A DNA stretch of 64,000 bases, taken from Franconibacter pulveris DSM 19144 (lineage in GTDB: Bacteria; Pseudomonadota; Gammaproteobacteria; Enterobacterales; Enterobacteriaceae). Of the stretch, positions 45,061-55,643 are shown one piece after another. Numbering within the stretch: position 1 is the first letter of the stretch; each line of letters begins with the position of its first letter. The notes under the pieces were generated by a model that saw nothing but the letters and a program-made list of their open reading frames with translations, did not search any database and was not told the origin of the DNA. The position numbers and the translations under genes are program-made. The stretch covers positions 229,923 to 293,922 of the forward strand of contig KK211224.1 in assembly GCA_000621185.1 (NCBI GenBank), written 5' to 3'.

Positions 45061-46538
45061 TTCGCCAGCGCCTCCAGCATGAGCCCCGCCGTGGCTTTCG
45101 CCGAGCCGATCACGCCGGGCACGCCAGCGCCCGGATGGGTGCCTGCGCCAACGAGGTAAAGGTTGGCGAAGTGCGCGTCGCGGTTGTGCGGGCGAAACCA
45201 GGCGCTCTGGGTCAGCAGCGGCTCGATGGAAAAGGCGGAGCCTACATGGGCGTCGAGCTGGTCGCGGAAATCAAACGGCGTAAAGATGCGGTGCGTCACC
45301 AGCTGGTCGCGCAGGCCTGGCATGTAGCGCTGCTCCAGGTAATCGAAAATACGCTCGCGCAGGCGCGGGCCTTCCACCGCCCAGTCGATGTCGGCGCGGC
45401 CCAGGTGCGGCACCGGCGCCAGCACGTAATAGCTGCCGCAGCCGGGCGGCGCGAGAGAAGGGTCAGTTACGCAAGGGGCGTGCAGATAAAGCGAGAAATC
45501 ATCGGCCAGCCGGTCGCTGTTAAAAATTTCATGAATCAGCGCCTTATAACGCGGGCCGAAACAGACGGTGTGGTGCGCAAGCTGGGTATGCTGTTTATTG
45601 AGGCCGAAATAGAGCACGAACAGCGAGTTGCTCATTCGCTTGCGCTTAAGCTTGTTGGCGCGCTGCGCCCCGGCGGGGTGGTGGCCGAGCAGCTTCTGGT
45701 AGGTATTGATAACGTCAGCGTTAGACGCGACGGCTGAGGCCGGAAAGGTGCGGCCATCCTCCAGCGTCACGCCAGTCACCCGCGAACCGGCAGCCTCGAT
45801 GCGTTTTACCTTCGCGTTCAGCACCAGCTCGCCGCCGAGATCTTCAAACAGGCGCACCAGCCCCTGCACCAGCGCGCCGGTGCCGCCGCGGGCGAACCAG
45901 ACGCCCCATTCCCGCTCCAGCGCGTGGATAAGCGTGTAGATAGAGGAGGTGGCGAAGGGGTTGCCGCCCACCAGCAGCGAATGAAACGAGAACGCCTGGC
46001 GTAAATAGTCATCTTCGATAAACTTCGATACCACGCCATACACGCTGCGCCAGGCCTGAAGCCGCGCCAGCTGCGGGCCCGCTTTCATCATGTCGCGAAA
46101 CGAGAGAAACGGCACCGTGCCAAGCTTCAGGTAGCCCTCTTTAAACACCGCCTGCGAATAGGCGAGAAACTGACGGTAACCTTCCACATCCTTTGGGTTA
46201 AAGCGCGTAATTTGCGCCTCAAGCTTCTGCTGGTCGTTGTCGTAATCCAGCACCTTGCCCGACTCCCAGCAGAGGCGATAAAAGGGCGTGACCGGCAGCA
46301 ACTCAACATAATCGGCCATCTTTTTGCCCGCCAGCGTGAAGAGCTCTTCTATCGCGCTCGGGTCGGTGATGACCGTCGGGCCGGCGTCGAATTTGAATCC
46401 CTGGTCTTCGTAGACGTAGGCGCGTCCGCCGGGCTTGTCGCGCTGCTCCAGCAACAGTGTGGGGATGCCCGCCGCCTGTAGCCGGATGGCTAACGCCAGG
46501 CCGCCAAAACCGGCGCCTATCACAATTGTCTTTTCCAT
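45057..46538 (-). CDS. crtI: Phytoene desaturase
   Basis: The 493-residue FAD enzyme makes lycopene by four desaturations. N-terminal dinucleotide fold is TIVIGAGFGGLALAIRLQAAG. The C-terminal signature is YLVGAGTHPGAGVPGVIGSA. ATG 46538 has GAGGACGATA upstream and fits the Pantoea length; an in-frame ATG at 46550 is less likely. Confidence 0.96.
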   Translation of the reverse strand: MEKTIVIGAGFGGLALAIRLQAAGIPTLLLEQRDKPGGRAYVYEDQGFKFDAGPTVITDPSAIEELFTLAGKKMADYVELLPVTPFYRLCWESGKVLDYDNDQQKLEAQITRFNPKDVEGYRQFLAYSQAVFKEGYLKLGTVPFLSFRDMMKAGPQLARLQAWRSVYGVVSKFIEDDYLRQAFSFHSLLVGGNPFATSSIYTLIHALEREWGVWFARGGTGALVQGLVRLFEDLGGELVLNAKVKRIEAAGSRVTGVTLEDGRTFPASAVASNADVINTYQKLLGHHPAGAQRANKLKRKRMSNSLFVLYFGLNKQHTQLAHHTVCFGPRYKALIHEIFNSDRLADDFSLYLHAPCVTDPSLAPPGCGSYYVLAPVPHLGRADIDWAVEGPRLRERIFDYLEQRYMPGLRDQLVTHRIFTPFDFRDQLDAHVGSAFSIEPLLTQSAWFRPHNRDAHFANLYLVGAGTHPGAGVPGVIGSAKATAGLMLEALAK

Positions 46539-46546
46539 TATCGTCC

Positions 46547-47713
46547 TCATCGTCCTCGTTGCCGCAGCGGTTGTTTAAGTATCGCCAGCATCGCCTCGCC
46601 GACGGGCACCGGCGGTTTGCCGCTGAGAAGGCGCGCCATATCGGCGGGCGTGAGCCGCCCGGCGTAAAAGCGGGCGATAAGCCCGTCGCTCAGGCCATAA
46701 AAACGCGCCATCACCCGCCAGCGTTGCTCAGGCCGCCCGGCGAGAAACAGCATGCGGTTAAGCAGGCGAAAGAAGCGCTGCCGCCGCCACTGCTTCTGCG
46801 CGTGGCTGGCGATAAGCGCGTAAAGCGAGGGGTGCGAAAAATCGGTTTGCCAGGCGAGCAGGTCGGCAAGCTGCGCCGACTGCGGCAATGAATAGCCCGT
46901 CGTGGCGTGAAACAGCCCGGCGCGCAGGCCGCTGCAGGGCTGGCCCGCTTTGCTGCGCCAGAAAGCGCGAGGGTTGCCGGCAAGCGTAATGGGCAGGCAG
47001 CCGCGCTCCTCCCGTTGCAGGCTCTCCAGCCGCCAGCCCTGGGCGGCGGCATAGGCGTGAATATTGGCCCGCGCCTGCGCCTGGTTTATCTCCGGGTGGT
47101 CGGTGTAGTACGTGTCTTCAATCAACAGCGTGTCAGGCGAAAGCGGCAGGGTATAGACGAAGCGATAACCCTGCTGCTGGTCGACCGTGGCGTCCATCAG
47201 GATGGGGTGCTCAAGGCCGTGGGGGGCTGAGAGCCGCCACTGCTGGCCGATAAACGCCTGGTAACCGCAAGCGATATGGTCATCCAGCAGCGGGCCGCGG
47301 CCGTCGATAACCGCGCGGGCGGTGAGCCGCTCGCCGTTATCCAGCGCCACTTCGTCGGGCGCCACGCGAATAACCGATACGTTGCAGCGCAGCGCCGCGT
47401 GAAGCTTCTGACGAAGCTGATGGGCGAAATGGTCGGAAGTGATAGTCAGGTAGCCGCCCGGCAGCGTGCGCTCACGGGCAGGAAAGCGCACGTCGTAACC
47501 CTGCCAGCGGTGCGCCACCAGCGGCGAGATCCAGGCGAGCTGCTCCGGCGTGAGGTCCTGTTCGTGGAAAGACCAGGTGTGGTTGCCGCCCGCCTGCGGC
47601 CCGGCTTCGAGCAGCAAGACCTTAAGGTGCGGCTGGCGCTGGTGAAGACGCCAGGCGATAAGCCCGTTCGCCAGTCCCGCGCCCACCAGAATCACATCCC
47701 ATTGCGGCTTCAT
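46547..47713 (-). CDS. crtY: Lycopene beta-cyclase
   Basis: The 388-residue enzyme closes both beta rings of lycopene. It starts [20 protein letters not shown], a dinucleotide-binding fold, and includes HTWSFHEQDLTPEQLAWI and LIEDTYYTDHPEI. The start overlaps crtX (ATGA), and crtI begins eight bases later. Confidence 0.95.
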   Translation of the reverse strand: MKPQWDVILVGAGLANGLIAWRLHQRQPHLKVLLLEAGPQAGGNHTWSFHEQDLTPEQLAWISPLVAHRWQGYDVRFPARERTLPGGYLTITSDHFAHQLRQKLHAALRCNVSVIRVAPDEVALDNGERLTARAVIDGRGPLLDDHIACGYQAFIGQQWRLSAPHGLEHPILMDATVDQQQGYRFVYTLPLSPDTLLIEDTYYTDHPEINQAQARANIHAYAAAQGWRLESLQREERGCLPITLAGNPRAFWRSKAGQPCSGLRAGLFHATTGYSLPQSAQLADLLAWQTDFSHPSLYALIASHAQKQWRRQRFFRLLNRMLFLAGRPEQRWRVMARFYGLSDGLIARFYAGRLTPADMARLLSGKPPVPVGEAMLAILKQPLRQRGR

Positions 47714-48969
47714 AGCGTCTCCTTCGTACCGCCCAGTGCCGCTTCGGTGAGCGTGGCGGCAAGCGTCACGCCGCCTGCGCGCTTCAGATCCTCGCGAACC
47801 TCGGCGAGCCGCTGACGGTAGCGCGGCTCCGTCAGCACCTTTTGCAGCTGGCGGGCAAGCGTGTCGCGGGTGGCGAAGCGGGAAACGCGCTCGCCAATGC
47901 CGCTGTAGACGACCCGCGCCGCCACGCCAGGTTGATCGAAGGCTATCGGCAGCGCGAGGATAGGCGTATTGCCCGTCACCGCATCCAGCACGGTATTAAA
48001 GCCGCCGTGGGTGATAACGGCCTGCGCTTCGCGAATGATGGCGGGCTGATCGGTGAAATCGACCACCTGGCTTGCGCCGAGCGCGCGCAGCTTCTCCTCC
48101 TGCGCGGCGGTCAGCCCGCCGCAGTGGGCTATCACCAGTTCTGCGCCAAGCCGCCGACAGGCGCGGGTTATTTTTTTAAACAGCCCGAAACGGTGGCCCT
48201 GAAGCGTACCCAGCGAGGCGAAGACTAGCGGCGCGGCGGCGCGTCGCGCCTCTGAAGGTTCGCTCGCGGCGGGCGGGCGCAGCGGCCCAACGGCGTAAAA
48301 ACAGGCCGGCAACCGCTGTCGGGGAAAATCGAGCGACGGCAGCGTCTGGCTGATTTGCGCCCGGGGCGACAGCCACTCATGCAGCCCGCGCCGCGGCGCA
48401 AGGCCCAGCTCTTCGGCATGGCGCGCCAGCACCGCATTCTGGCGGCGCATCATCCAGTCGTGGATGCGTTCGCTCGCCTGATAGGTGCGGCGCGCCCGCT
48501 CGCTGGCGGCATAATCAAAAGGCATTACCGGTAGCGGCAGCCCCGGCTCGCGATTTACCGGCAGGGCGCAGGCGACCGAGACAAACGGCAGCCCGGCGGC
48601 TTCCGCCGCCAGCGCGCCCGCAGGCTCCATCTGGTCGACAATCAGTCCGTCCACCTCCAGCGTTTTTAGCGCGTCGGGCAGTTCCCGGCAGAGCATGTCG
48701 GTAATGCCCGCCAGGTTGTTGATAAGGCGAAAGAGCGAGAGGCCGTTCGGCCGCGCCAGCAGGCGCAGCGATCGCGGCAGGCTGCCGGGGCCGTGCGTAT
48801 GTTCGCCCACGGCGTAAAAGGCGAGACGCGGGTCGCCCAGCAGGGGGCGCGCTTCGCTCTGATGAATAAAGGTGATGCGATGGCCACGCTCCACAAGCGC
48901 GACGGCCAGCGCCTCCAGCGCCTTCACGTGGCTGTAAAAGGGCGGGGCGATAACGGCGTAATGGCTCAT
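47710..48969 (-). CDS. crtX: Zeaxanthin glucosyltransferase
   Basis: The 419-residue UDP-glucosyltransferase starts [21 protein letters not shown]. The donor-binding C-terminal part contains [19 protein letters not shown] followed by [15 protein letters not shown]. It makes zeaxanthin mono- and diglucosides. The start overlaps idi by four bases. An upstream in-frame extension is within idi and is not needed. Confidence 0.94.
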   Translation of the reverse strand: MSHYAVIAPPFYSHVKALEALAVALVERGHRITFIHQSEARPLLGDPRLAFYAVGEHTHGPGSLPRSLRLLARPNGLSLFRLINNLAGITDMLCRELPDALKTLEVDGLIVDQMEPAGALAAEAAGLPFVSVACALPVNREPGLPLPVMPFDYAASERARRTYQASERIHDWMMRRQNAVLARHAEELGLAPRRGLHEWLSPRAQISQTLPSLDFPRQRLPACFYAVGPLRPPAASEPSEARRAAAPLVFASLGTLQGHRFGLFKKITRACRRLGAELVIAHCGGLTAAQEEKLRALGASQVVDFTDQPAIIREAQAVITHGGFNTVLDAVTGNTPILALPIAFDQPGVAARVVYSGIGERVSRFATRDTLARQLQKVLTEPRYRQRLAEVREDLKRAGGVTLAATLTEAALGGTKETL

Positions 48970-50006
48970 GCGTCCCGCGATACCGCAATCAGCGGCGCGG
49001 CGCGCAGCGCCACCAGGTCCGCGCTGCCGGTACAAAAGCAGGTTACCCGCAGCTGTTCAATCAGCACCTCGAAATGGTCGATAACGGCTTGCGCCGAAGT
49101 GTTGGCGCTGCCGAGCACCGCCGCCGCCTGGCCCACCAGATGGGCGCCGAGGCGCAGCGCCTTAGCGGCCTCGATGCCGTTGGTAATACCGCCGGAGGCG
49201 ATAAGCGGGGTATCGGGCAGCGCGTCGTGCAGGTCGCGCAGCGCCTGCGCAGTGGGAATGCCCCAGTCGGCAAACGCCATGGCGATGGCCCGCTGGCGCG
49301 GGGTGGCGGCGCGTTCGCCCTCCACCGCAGCCCAGCTGGTGCCGCCTGCGCCCGCAACGTCCAGCATCGCGACGCCCGCATCGATCAGCTGTTTGGCGAC
49401 CGGCAGCGAAAGCCCGGCGCCGACCTCTTTCACCACCACCGGCACGCCAAGCGCGTCGACCGTCTGGCGAATGGCCGCCAGCACCCCGCGCCAATCGCGG
49501 TCGCCGCCGTTTTGCAGGGCTTCCTGAAGCGGGTTGAGGTGAATAATCAGCGCGTCCGCTTCAATCATCTCCACCGCCCGGCGCGCGTAAGCCACGCCGC
49601 CGGGGCCTGCGATTTGCGCTGCCCCGAGGTTCGCCAGCAGCGGGATATCCGGCGCGACGCGGCGCAGCTCGCCCGTCAGGCCAAAATCGTTCTGCGCTTC
49701 CAGCGCCACGCGCTGCGAGCCGACGCCCATCGCCAGCCCCAGCGTTTGCGCCGCCTGGGCCAGATGCTGGTTGATATGCTGTGCCCGCTGCGCGCCGCCG
49801 GTCATGGAGCTAATCAGCACCGGCGCCTTCAGCGTTTTGCCAAACAGCATGGTTTCAAGGTTAACGCTGTCGAGATCGAGTTCCGGCAGGGCGCAGTGTT
49901 CAAAGCGCCAGCGTTCCAGGCCGGTGGTCGCTTTGTTGGTCGCCCGCAAAGGGTCAAGAACGATATCCAGATGATCGTTCTTGCGTTGGATGAGTTCTTC
50001 CTTCAT
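48966..50006 (-). CDS. idi: Type 2 isopentenyl-diphosphate isomerase
   Basis: The 346-residue FMN/NADPH-dependent isomerase interconverts IPP and DMAPP for GGPP supply. It has [31 protein letters not shown] (about 190) and [21 protein letters not shown]. It is the FMN (Fni) type, unrelated to the type 1 enzyme of E. coli, and is located between crtE and crtX as in Pantoea and Cronobacter. Confidence 0.94.
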   Translation of the reverse strand: MKEELIQRKNDHLDIVLDPLRATNKATTGLERWRFEHCALPELDLDSVNLETMLFGKTLKAPVLISSMTGGAQRAQHINQHLAQAAQTLGLAMGVGSQRVALEAQNDFGLTGELRRVAPDIPLLANLGAAQIAGPGGVAYARRAVEMIEADALIIHLNPLQEALQNGGDRDWRGVLAAIRQTVDALGVPVVVKEVGAGLSLPVAKQLIDAGVAMLDVAGAGGTSWAAVEGERAATPRQRAIAMAFADWGIPTAQALRDLHDALPDTPLIASGGITNGIEAAKALRLGAHLVGQAAAVLGSANTSAQAVIDHFEVLIEQLRVTCFCTGSADLVALRAAPLIAVSRDA

Positions 50007-50056
50007 GACTGCTCCGGTAGGGTTACGTCGTTATTATCATGACTGAGCGGCATAGT

Positions 50057-50995
50057 TTACCGCTGGCAGAGCGGAGGAGCCGTCATAAAGGCAGGGTGAA
50101 CCGCCAGCTGCTGGTTGAACCAGCTGTGCATAAACTGCTGGGTCGCCGCGCCATGGCTGCAAACAAACGCCAGATGCTCGTCGGCGCGGCGCAGGTGTTC
50201 GCGCAGGCGCTGGTGCACGCGGTCGTTGCCAAGCACGGAGACCAGCGTGGATTTCCCTGCATCTTTGTTCATGTCCTTACCGGTGGTGGCGAGGCCGTCG
50301 ATAAGGTCGTCAAGCAACTGAAACGCCTGGCCGAAATCAAGCGCGAAGCTGCGAAGGCGGTTGCGCGCCGCGACGGAGGCGTTGGCGGCGATGGCCGCTA
50401 ACTGCAACGAAGCGCTGAACAGCACGCCGGTTTTGAGATCGTTAGTGGTGTGAATCGCCTCGGTGCTGCGCGGCTCACAGCCTTCACGCAGGTCCTGATA
50501 CTGCCCTTTCACCAGTCCCTGAGTGCCGACGGCTGCGGAAAGTTCGCTCACCGCCTGGGCGCGTCCGGCGTCTGACAATCCTTCTGCCGACGAGACCACG
50601 CCGAACGCCTTGCTGAGCAGCGCGACCGCGGCGAGGATCGCCACGTTCTCGCCAAATTTGCGGTGAATAGTCGGGCGACCGCGGCGCATCGCGGCGTTAT
50701 CCATACAGGGGATATCGTCAAGCGTCAGCGAGGCGGCGTGGATCATCTCTACGGCGCAGGCGAGGTCGAGCAGGCCGGGATGGGCGGGTGCGCAGCCTAA
50801 GTCGCGCGCCGCCAGCAGCATCAGAAGAGGGCGGATGCGTTTGCCTGGCGCAAGCGTCGCGTCGCGCATCGCTTGCGTCACCAGATCGTTTTCTTCCGTC
50901 TGCGGCAGCAGCGAATCCAGACGGTTTTCAATAGTTTTGCGCATACTCTGCAGTTCGCAGTCATGGCGTAAGGCTTCGTCGGGGGTGCCTGTCAT
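50057..50995 (-). CDS. crtE: Geranylgeranyl diphosphate synthase
   Basis: The 312-residue prenyl synthase has first Asp-rich motif SLTLDDIPCMDNAAMRRG, then RPTIHRKFGENVAILAAVAL, and second motif QLLDDLIDGLATTG. It is the first gene of the carotenoid operon. ATG 50995 has CAGGAG at eight bases; an internal Met at residue 18 is an alternative. Confidence 0.95.
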   Translation of the reverse strand: MTGTPDEALRHDCELQSMRKTIENRLDSLLPQTEENDLVTQAMRDATLAPGKRIRPLLMLLAARDLGCAPAHPGLLDLACAVEMIHAASLTLDDIPCMDNAAMRRGRPTIHRKFGENVAILAAVALLSKAFGVVSSAEGLSDAGRAQAVSELSAAVGTQGLVKGQYQDLREGCEPRSTEAIHTTNDLKTGVLFSASLQLAAIAANASVAARNRLRSFALDFGQAFQLLDDLIDGLATTGKDMNKDAGKSTLVSVLGNDRVHQRLREHLRRADEHLAFVCSHGAATQQFMHSWFNQQLAVHPAFMTAPPLCQR

Positions 50996-51186
50996 CGTCG
51001 CGGCTCCTGAACTGAGGCATGGCTGTGGTTATGTCCATAAACGTAGTCGCAAGCTTGTACAATTTCCATTTTCCTGGATAACTTTACAGCCCGAAGCCGC
51101 TGAACTTTAATGAGAAAGTGCCAGCTAATGTGGGGGTATCAGTCTCTGTCCGTTTGCGCAAAAGCTTTTTCTGGCAGGTGAGAACG

Positions 51187-52209
51187 TTACAACGCCGGGC
51201 GGCGCGGCCGCAGCGAGGACTGGCGGACAATTAATTCGCCTTCCACTTTCATGATTTTATCCAGCAGCGGTTGCCGTCGGGTCAGGGTTAACAGGGTGGT
51301 GAGCGCCATTTTTCCCATCTCCCGATAAGATAAATCCACCGTGCTGAGTTCCGGAATTAATTCTGGCGACAGGCTCTGATTATTGTAGCCAATCACGGCA
51401 ATATCATGCGGAATGCGCAATCCCTTTGAGAGGATCGCCTGATAACAGCCCAGGGCAATATAATCGCTGCTGCAAAAAATGGCTTCCGGCGGCGGTGAAA
51501 AAGCGAGTAAATCCAGTGTCTTTTGATAAGCGGATTTTGGCGAAGGGCCGGTCGCCTGAATATAGCGATCGTCCGGGAAAATATCGTGGTTAATTAACGC
51601 CTGACGGTAGCCGTAAATACGATCGTTAGCCGTTTGATCTTCCCCGGTAAGAATAGCGATGCGTTGATAACCCTGCTGGAGCAAATGGCGGGTGGCTTTA
51701 TAGGCGCCGATTTTATCGGCGGGTAAAATACAGGGAAGATCGGGACGCTCCGGGCAATAGCCGTTCAGCAACACCACGGGAATAGAGAGATTGGCGAACA
51801 AGGGCGGCAGCAGCGCGGTGAAGCAGGAGGCGAATATCAGCCCCTGATAGCCGCCGCGGCGGATTTCCTCTTCCAGCGCCGCACAGTGCGCCGGCTCGTT
51901 TTTCATATCAAAAATAGCCAGTAGCTTGTTGTGCTGCCACGCCGCCTGCTGGGCGGAGTAGATGGCTTCGCTGAACGGTTCGCTGTTAATTAATCCGTTA
52001 AAGATAAACGCGATTTTGTCTATGGCGCTGACGCGGGCCAACGCTTTATGCACGTAACCCATTTCCCGGGCGATGCGCGAAACTTTCTCCCGCGTCGCTT
52101 CCGAAAGCTTTACGCTCTGCGAACCGTTTAAAATAAGGGAAACGGTAGATTGCGACACGCCGGAGCGGGCCGCAATATGGCGCATAGTGACTTTAGTTTT
52201 TTGACTCAT
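51187..52209 (-). CDS. LacI-family transcriptional regulator
   Basis: The 340-residue protein has an N-terminal helix-turn-helix MRHIAARSGVSQSTVSLILNG and hinge helix, then a periplasmic-binding-like domain: IAFIFNGLINSEPFSEAIYS, AILTGEDQTANDRIYGYRQAL, IFCSSDYIALGCYQAIL and AVIGYNNQSLSPELIPELST. It is divergent from the glycoside hydrolase gene 270 bases away and probably controls it. The inducer is unknown. Confidence 0.88.
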   Translation of the reverse strand: MSQKTKVTMRHIAARSGVSQSTVSLILNGSQSVKLSEATREKVSRIAREMGYVHKALARVSAIDKIAFIFNGLINSEPFSEAIYSAQQAAWQHNKLLAIFDMKNEPAHCAALEEEIRRGGYQGLIFASCFTALLPPLFANLSIPVVLLNGYCPERPDLPCILPADKIGAYKATRHLLQQGYQRIAILTGEDQTANDRIYGYRQALINHDIFPDDRYIQATGPSPKSAYQKTLDLLAFSPPPEAIFCSSDYIALGCYQAILSKGLRIPHDIAVIGYNNQSLSPELIPELSTVDLSYREMGKMALTTLLTLTRRQPLLDKIMKVEGELIVRQSSLRPRRPAL

Positions 52210-52276
52210 AGTTTACGGGCGGCGACAAAAATGCATCTTTTTAATAGTAGCACCCGCTTATTACGCCTGTTTTTAA

Positions 52277-52306
52277 AATAGCTTCGCTATTAACCGCTTA
52301 CGGTTA
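52277..52306. promoter_or_regulatory. Two palindromes between the LacI regulator and the hydrolase
   Basis: AATAGCTTCGCTATT (52277-52291) and TAACCGCTTACGGTTA (52291-52306) are perfect inverted repeats set side by side in the divergent promoter region. They are candidate operators, though neither has the central CG usual for LacI-family sites. Confidence 0.4.
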
Positions 52307-52479
52307 TTTTACTGCGCCCCGGTGAAGCAGTTTCGGGACGCTTAATTTATTGAAATAACGTGCTTTAATTCAGCGCAAAAATAATGTGCTGTGGATCTGG
52401 TTTATTTACAGGAGTGCTGGTAATTTATCCAGTAGCTAATATATTAGCTAATAAGGTCTTTCTTGAGGAGGCCTGCATC

Positions 52480-53553
52480 ATGCGTAAGTGGTCTGTAGAA
52501 AAAGCGTGGAACTGGCATGCGCAACAGGGATGGCTGCGCGGGTTCAACTACCTGCCGCGCACGGCGGTGAACTGGACAGAAATGTGGCAGCGGGAGACGT
52601 TCGACCCGGCCTGCATCGCCCAGGAGCTGCAGTGGGCCAAAGCCATCGGCTTTAACAGTCTGCGCACCAACCTGCCTTTTATTGTCTGGGAGCACGATCG
52701 CGACGGGCTTATCGACCGCATCGGCCAGTTCCTTGAAATTTGTCACCAGAACGACATCCGCGTGATGCTGACGCTGATGGACGACTGCGGTTTTTCCGGC
52801 GAACATCCGTTCCTCGGCCAGCAAAAGCTGCCGGTGCCCGGCGTACACAACAGCCAGGCGGCGGCAAGCCCGGGGCGCAACATCGTGATGCAGCCTGCGC
52901 TGTGGGGGCTGGTTGAGCGCTATATCAAAGATATCGTCGGCCATTTCGGCCAGCACAAGACGCTTATCGTCTGGGACCTTTATAACGAGCCCACCAACCG
53001 CATGATCTTCACGCCGTCCGGGCAGACCACCTTTGACCCGGCGCTGGAGCGGCGCAGCCATCGCCTGATGGTGCTGGCGTTCCGCTGGGCGCGGGAGATG
53101 AAGCCGCAGCAGCCGTTAACCGTCGGCGCCTGGCATATCGCAGCAGGCCAGGACCCGGCGCTGCCGGTCTATTCGCACCCGACGGACCAGCGCGCGCTGG
53201 CGCTCTCGGACATTATTTCGTTCCACGCCTACGTGCCGCTGGCGCAGCTTCACCAGGCCATTGCTTACCTGCGACAGTTTAAGCGCCCCTTGCTGTGCAC
53301 CGAATGGATGGCGCGCCATGCGGCCTCGGTAATGCACGAACAGCTGCCGCTGTTTAAAGCGCAGGGCATCGGCTGCTGGCAGTGGGGGCTGGTAAAAGGG
53401 CGCACCCAGACCTGGCTGCCGTGGCCTGGCCTTGCCACCGTCGACGCCAGCGCGCCGCCCCGCTGGTTTCACGACCTGTTGGACGAAACCGGCGCGGCCT
53501 TTGATGAAACGGAAACGGCGCTGATTAAACAGCTGGCGGCTGAAGGCGGCTAA
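52480..53553 (+). CDS. Glycoside hydrolase, GH5-like (clan A)
   Basis: The 357-residue protein has no signal peptide, so it is probably cytoplasmic. The TIM-barrel has [15 protein letters not shown], the acid/base Glu in [12 protein letters not shown] (about 176) and a probable nucleophile Glu in [11 protein letters not shown] (about 274). ATG 52480 follows GAGGAGG; the frame opens earlier without a better site. Likely substrates are short oligosaccharides taken up by other systems. Confidence 0.8.
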   Translation: MRKWSVEKAWNWHAQQGWLRGFNYLPRTAVNWTEMWQRETFDPACIAQELQWAKAIGFNSLRTNLPFIVWEHDRDGLIDRIGQFLEICHQNDIRVMLTLMDDCGFSGEHPFLGQQKLPVPGVHNSQAAASPGRNIVMQPALWGLVERYIKDIVGHFGQHKTLIVWDLYNEPTNRMIFTPSGQTTFDPALERRSHRLMVLAFRWAREMKPQQPLTVGAWHIAAGQDPALPVYSHPTDQRALALSDIISFHAYVPLAQLHQAIAYLRQFKRPLLCTEWMARHAASVMHEQLPLFKAQGIGCWQWGLVKGRTQTWLPWPGLATVDASAPPRWFHDLLDETGAAFDETETALIKQLAAEGG

Positions 53554-53772
53554 GCGGGCGCTTCGCCGCGATTCCTCACGCCGTTCAGAAAATAAAAAAG
53601 CGTTGCTGCAGGTGAAGGCGGAAAGGCGAGAAGGGAAATAATGACGGCGCGAGATTAATAAGATAATGAACAGACACGGCGGTTTTTTTAGCGCTGAAGG
53701 CTCCTGCGGACAAATATAAAAAGGCGGCGAGGTTATATTTCCTTGCATGCTTTTCTGTTACAGGAGTTTTTA

Positions 53773-54168
53773 ATGCGCTTCATGCATATGCGTATTGCGA
53801 GACCGGTCGCCAACCCGGAAGCCGCCTTTCAGTGTTATTCCCGCGGGCTGGGCTTTGAGCGCCTTGGGGAGTTTACCGACCATGATGGCTTTAGCGGCAT
53901 TATGATGGGGCATGCCGCGTTGCCATGGCATATTGAATTAACCACCTGCCTGCGCCACCCCGTTAAACCTGCGCCCACAGAAGAAGATTTACTGGTGTTC
54001 TATTACCCGGAGAGGGCCGCGTGGCAGCGCGTATGCGAAGAACTCGAAGAGACCGGTTTTACGCCCGTCGCCTCTTTCAATCCGTACTGGGATAAAAACG
54101 GGAAAACTTTTGTCGACCCTGACGGTTACCGCCTCGTGATTCAAAACCAGTGCTGGCCGCAGAAATAG
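53773..54168 (+). CDS. VOC (glyoxalase/bleomycin resistance) superfamily protein
   Basis: The 131-residue protein starts MRFMHMRIARPVANPEAAFQ. Candidate metal ligands are His in MHMRIARPV, Glu in HIELTTC and the Asp of FVDPDGYRLVI. Members are lyases, dioxygenases or resistance proteins; the function here is not set. A CAGGAG ribosome site lies ten bases upstream. Confidence 0.8.
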   Translation: MRFMHMRIARPVANPEAAFQCYSRGLGFERLGEFTDHDGFSGIMMGHAALPWHIELTTCLRHPVKPAPTEEDLLVFYYPERAAWQRVCEELEETGFTPVASFNPYWDKNGKTFVDPDGYRLVIQNQCWPQK

Positions 54169-54279
54169 CCTGGTTTTTATTTCCTTATTCCATCACCTCA
54201 GGTAGAAAATGAGCAGAAGGACGTTATTGTGTTGATGCCTGAAAAAGCCCCCCTTCAGGGAAAAATGAAAAGGACCGCA

Positions 54280-54762
54280 ATGAATAAAGATAACCTAATC
54301 ACCTTGTTCCGGTACAAACGTTGGGCGGACGCTGAAACGCTGGCAGCGATTAGCCGGGTTGAAGAAAATTACAAAGAAAAACGCCATTTAATGCTCAGGC
54401 TGATGAACCATATCTACGTGGTCGACAGAATTTTTATCGCCAACCTTTCTGGTCAGGCTCATGGTTATACTGCGCTGAACACGCCGGAAACGCCTGACTG
54501 CGCTACGCTGAAAGCGGCTATGGCGGACGCAACGGAGGGGTTTATTGATTACATTACAGCCCTGCCCGAAACAACATTGATGGATACCGTCCGCTTTCGT
54601 TTTGTTGATGGCGGGGCGGGCGAAATGAAAATAATCGACATGCTTAATCATGTGCTTTTTCACGGCACTTATCACCGCGGCGCCGTGGGCTGGCTGCTTT
54701 CAGAAGCGAAGCAAACGCCGCCAAAAGATGTAATGACGGTTTTCCTGAGAGATCACAACTAA
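54280..54762 (+). CDS. DinB-family protein
   Basis: The 160-residue four-helix protein starts MNKDNLITLFRYKRWADAET. His residues in LRLMNHIYVVD, MLNHVLFHGTYHRGAV provide the triad of metal ligands typical of DinB/YfiT thiol-dependent transferases. ATG 54280 has AAAAGGA upstream; the frame is open earlier. Function is unknown. Confidence 0.8.
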   Translation: MNKDNLITLFRYKRWADAETLAAISRVEENYKEKRHLMLRLMNHIYVVDRIFIANLSGQAHGYTALNTPETPDCATLKAAMADATEGFIDYITALPETTLMDTVRFRFVDGGAGEMKIIDMLNHVLFHGTYHRGAVGWLLSEAKQTPPKDVMTVFLRDHN

Positions 54763-54882
54763 ACGTTTACCGCCTCTGTGGGGTTTAAAAGTAAATCAAC
54801 GGCATGGCTGCGCTTTTCAAAACGCGGCCCGGCCTGCAGGATAAATAGTGCTGAATAAGATAACAAACGGGTCAGCTACGCC

Positions 54883-55134
54883 ATGAGCAAAACGCAACTT
54901 CGGTTACTCTACTTTATCACCGTGATTATTTATGTTGTTCTTATTCCCTGGCTGATGTTTCATTTCATCCCGCCGGTTTATCTGGTGCTGCTGGGCTTTC
55001 TGGTCAGCTTTGGGCAGACGTTTGATCTGATGCTTTCGCTGCTGGTTTTTATGGCGCTCTTTTCCGCGGGGCTCGCTTGCCTGACGGTTTATATGTTTAA
55101 GCAATGGTATGCCTCTTCGCGCCCTGAGAAATAG
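54883..55134 (+). CDS. Small membrane protein, 83 residues
   Basis: Starts MSKTQLRLLYFITVIIYVVL. Two or three hydrophobic segments (about 8-25, 28-45, 47-68) with little loop sequence, and a basic tail. No recognised domain. A weak ribosome site is present. It is the last gene before the CRISPR locus. Confidence 0.65.
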   Translation: MSKTQLRLLYFITVIIYVVLIPWLMFHFIPPVYLVLLGFLVSFGQTFDLMLSLLVFMALFSAGLACLTVYMFKQWYASSRPEK

Positions 55135-55146
55135 GCGCTGGCGAAT

Positions 55147-55180
55147 GGAGATGGTGCGCCTGCCATCTCCCGTATGTTTG
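55147..55180 (+). terminator. Terminator after the 83-residue membrane protein
   Basis: Eight-base stem GGAGATGG / CCATCTCC (55147-55154 with 55163-55170), followed by a T-rich CGTATGTTTGTTATT. Confidence 0.65.
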
Positions 55181-55643
55181 TTATTGCGTTTTCCTTTCGC
55201 TGTTAAAGTAGCCTTACAAATTTCTGGGGTAGGAATTTGAGTTACTTCTTGCTGTTAAAACAATAAATAACCTCAATCATTATCAGCACCCTGAAATTAC
55301 CTGCCTCGTCAACATTGTAATAAAAACCGTTTAGGGGAAATGAAGGGCCTGCTTGTATTTGTATATTCATGCGGATTATAAGTTAAGGTTAATCATAAGA
55401 GAAAATTAAATTGTTTTGGTTTTACGTGGTCAAAATAGAATGTGTTGCAAAAGATAATTCCTGGATTTATAGGGCTGGGTTTATCCCTTGTAGCATCCTG
55501 AAACAAAGCGAGGGTTAGCGAAATATAAATCATGCGCTGCGTCATTTTTTAAGGGCTTTATCAGTATTAGTATCCCAAAATACTTTTTCATAAGGTTGTC
55601 ACTGACTTATCAGGCGTCCTTTTTAATTATAGGAATATTCGCG
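55181..55643. promoter_or_regulatory. AT-rich promoter region upstream of cas3
   Basis: About 460 bases without a gene, markedly AT-rich (for example AAAATTAAATTGTTTTGG near 55403-55420), in contrast to the GC-rich core. In E. coli and Salmonella such DNA upstream of the cas operon is bound by H-NS and LeuO. The same is plausible here but not shown. Confidence 0.5.
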
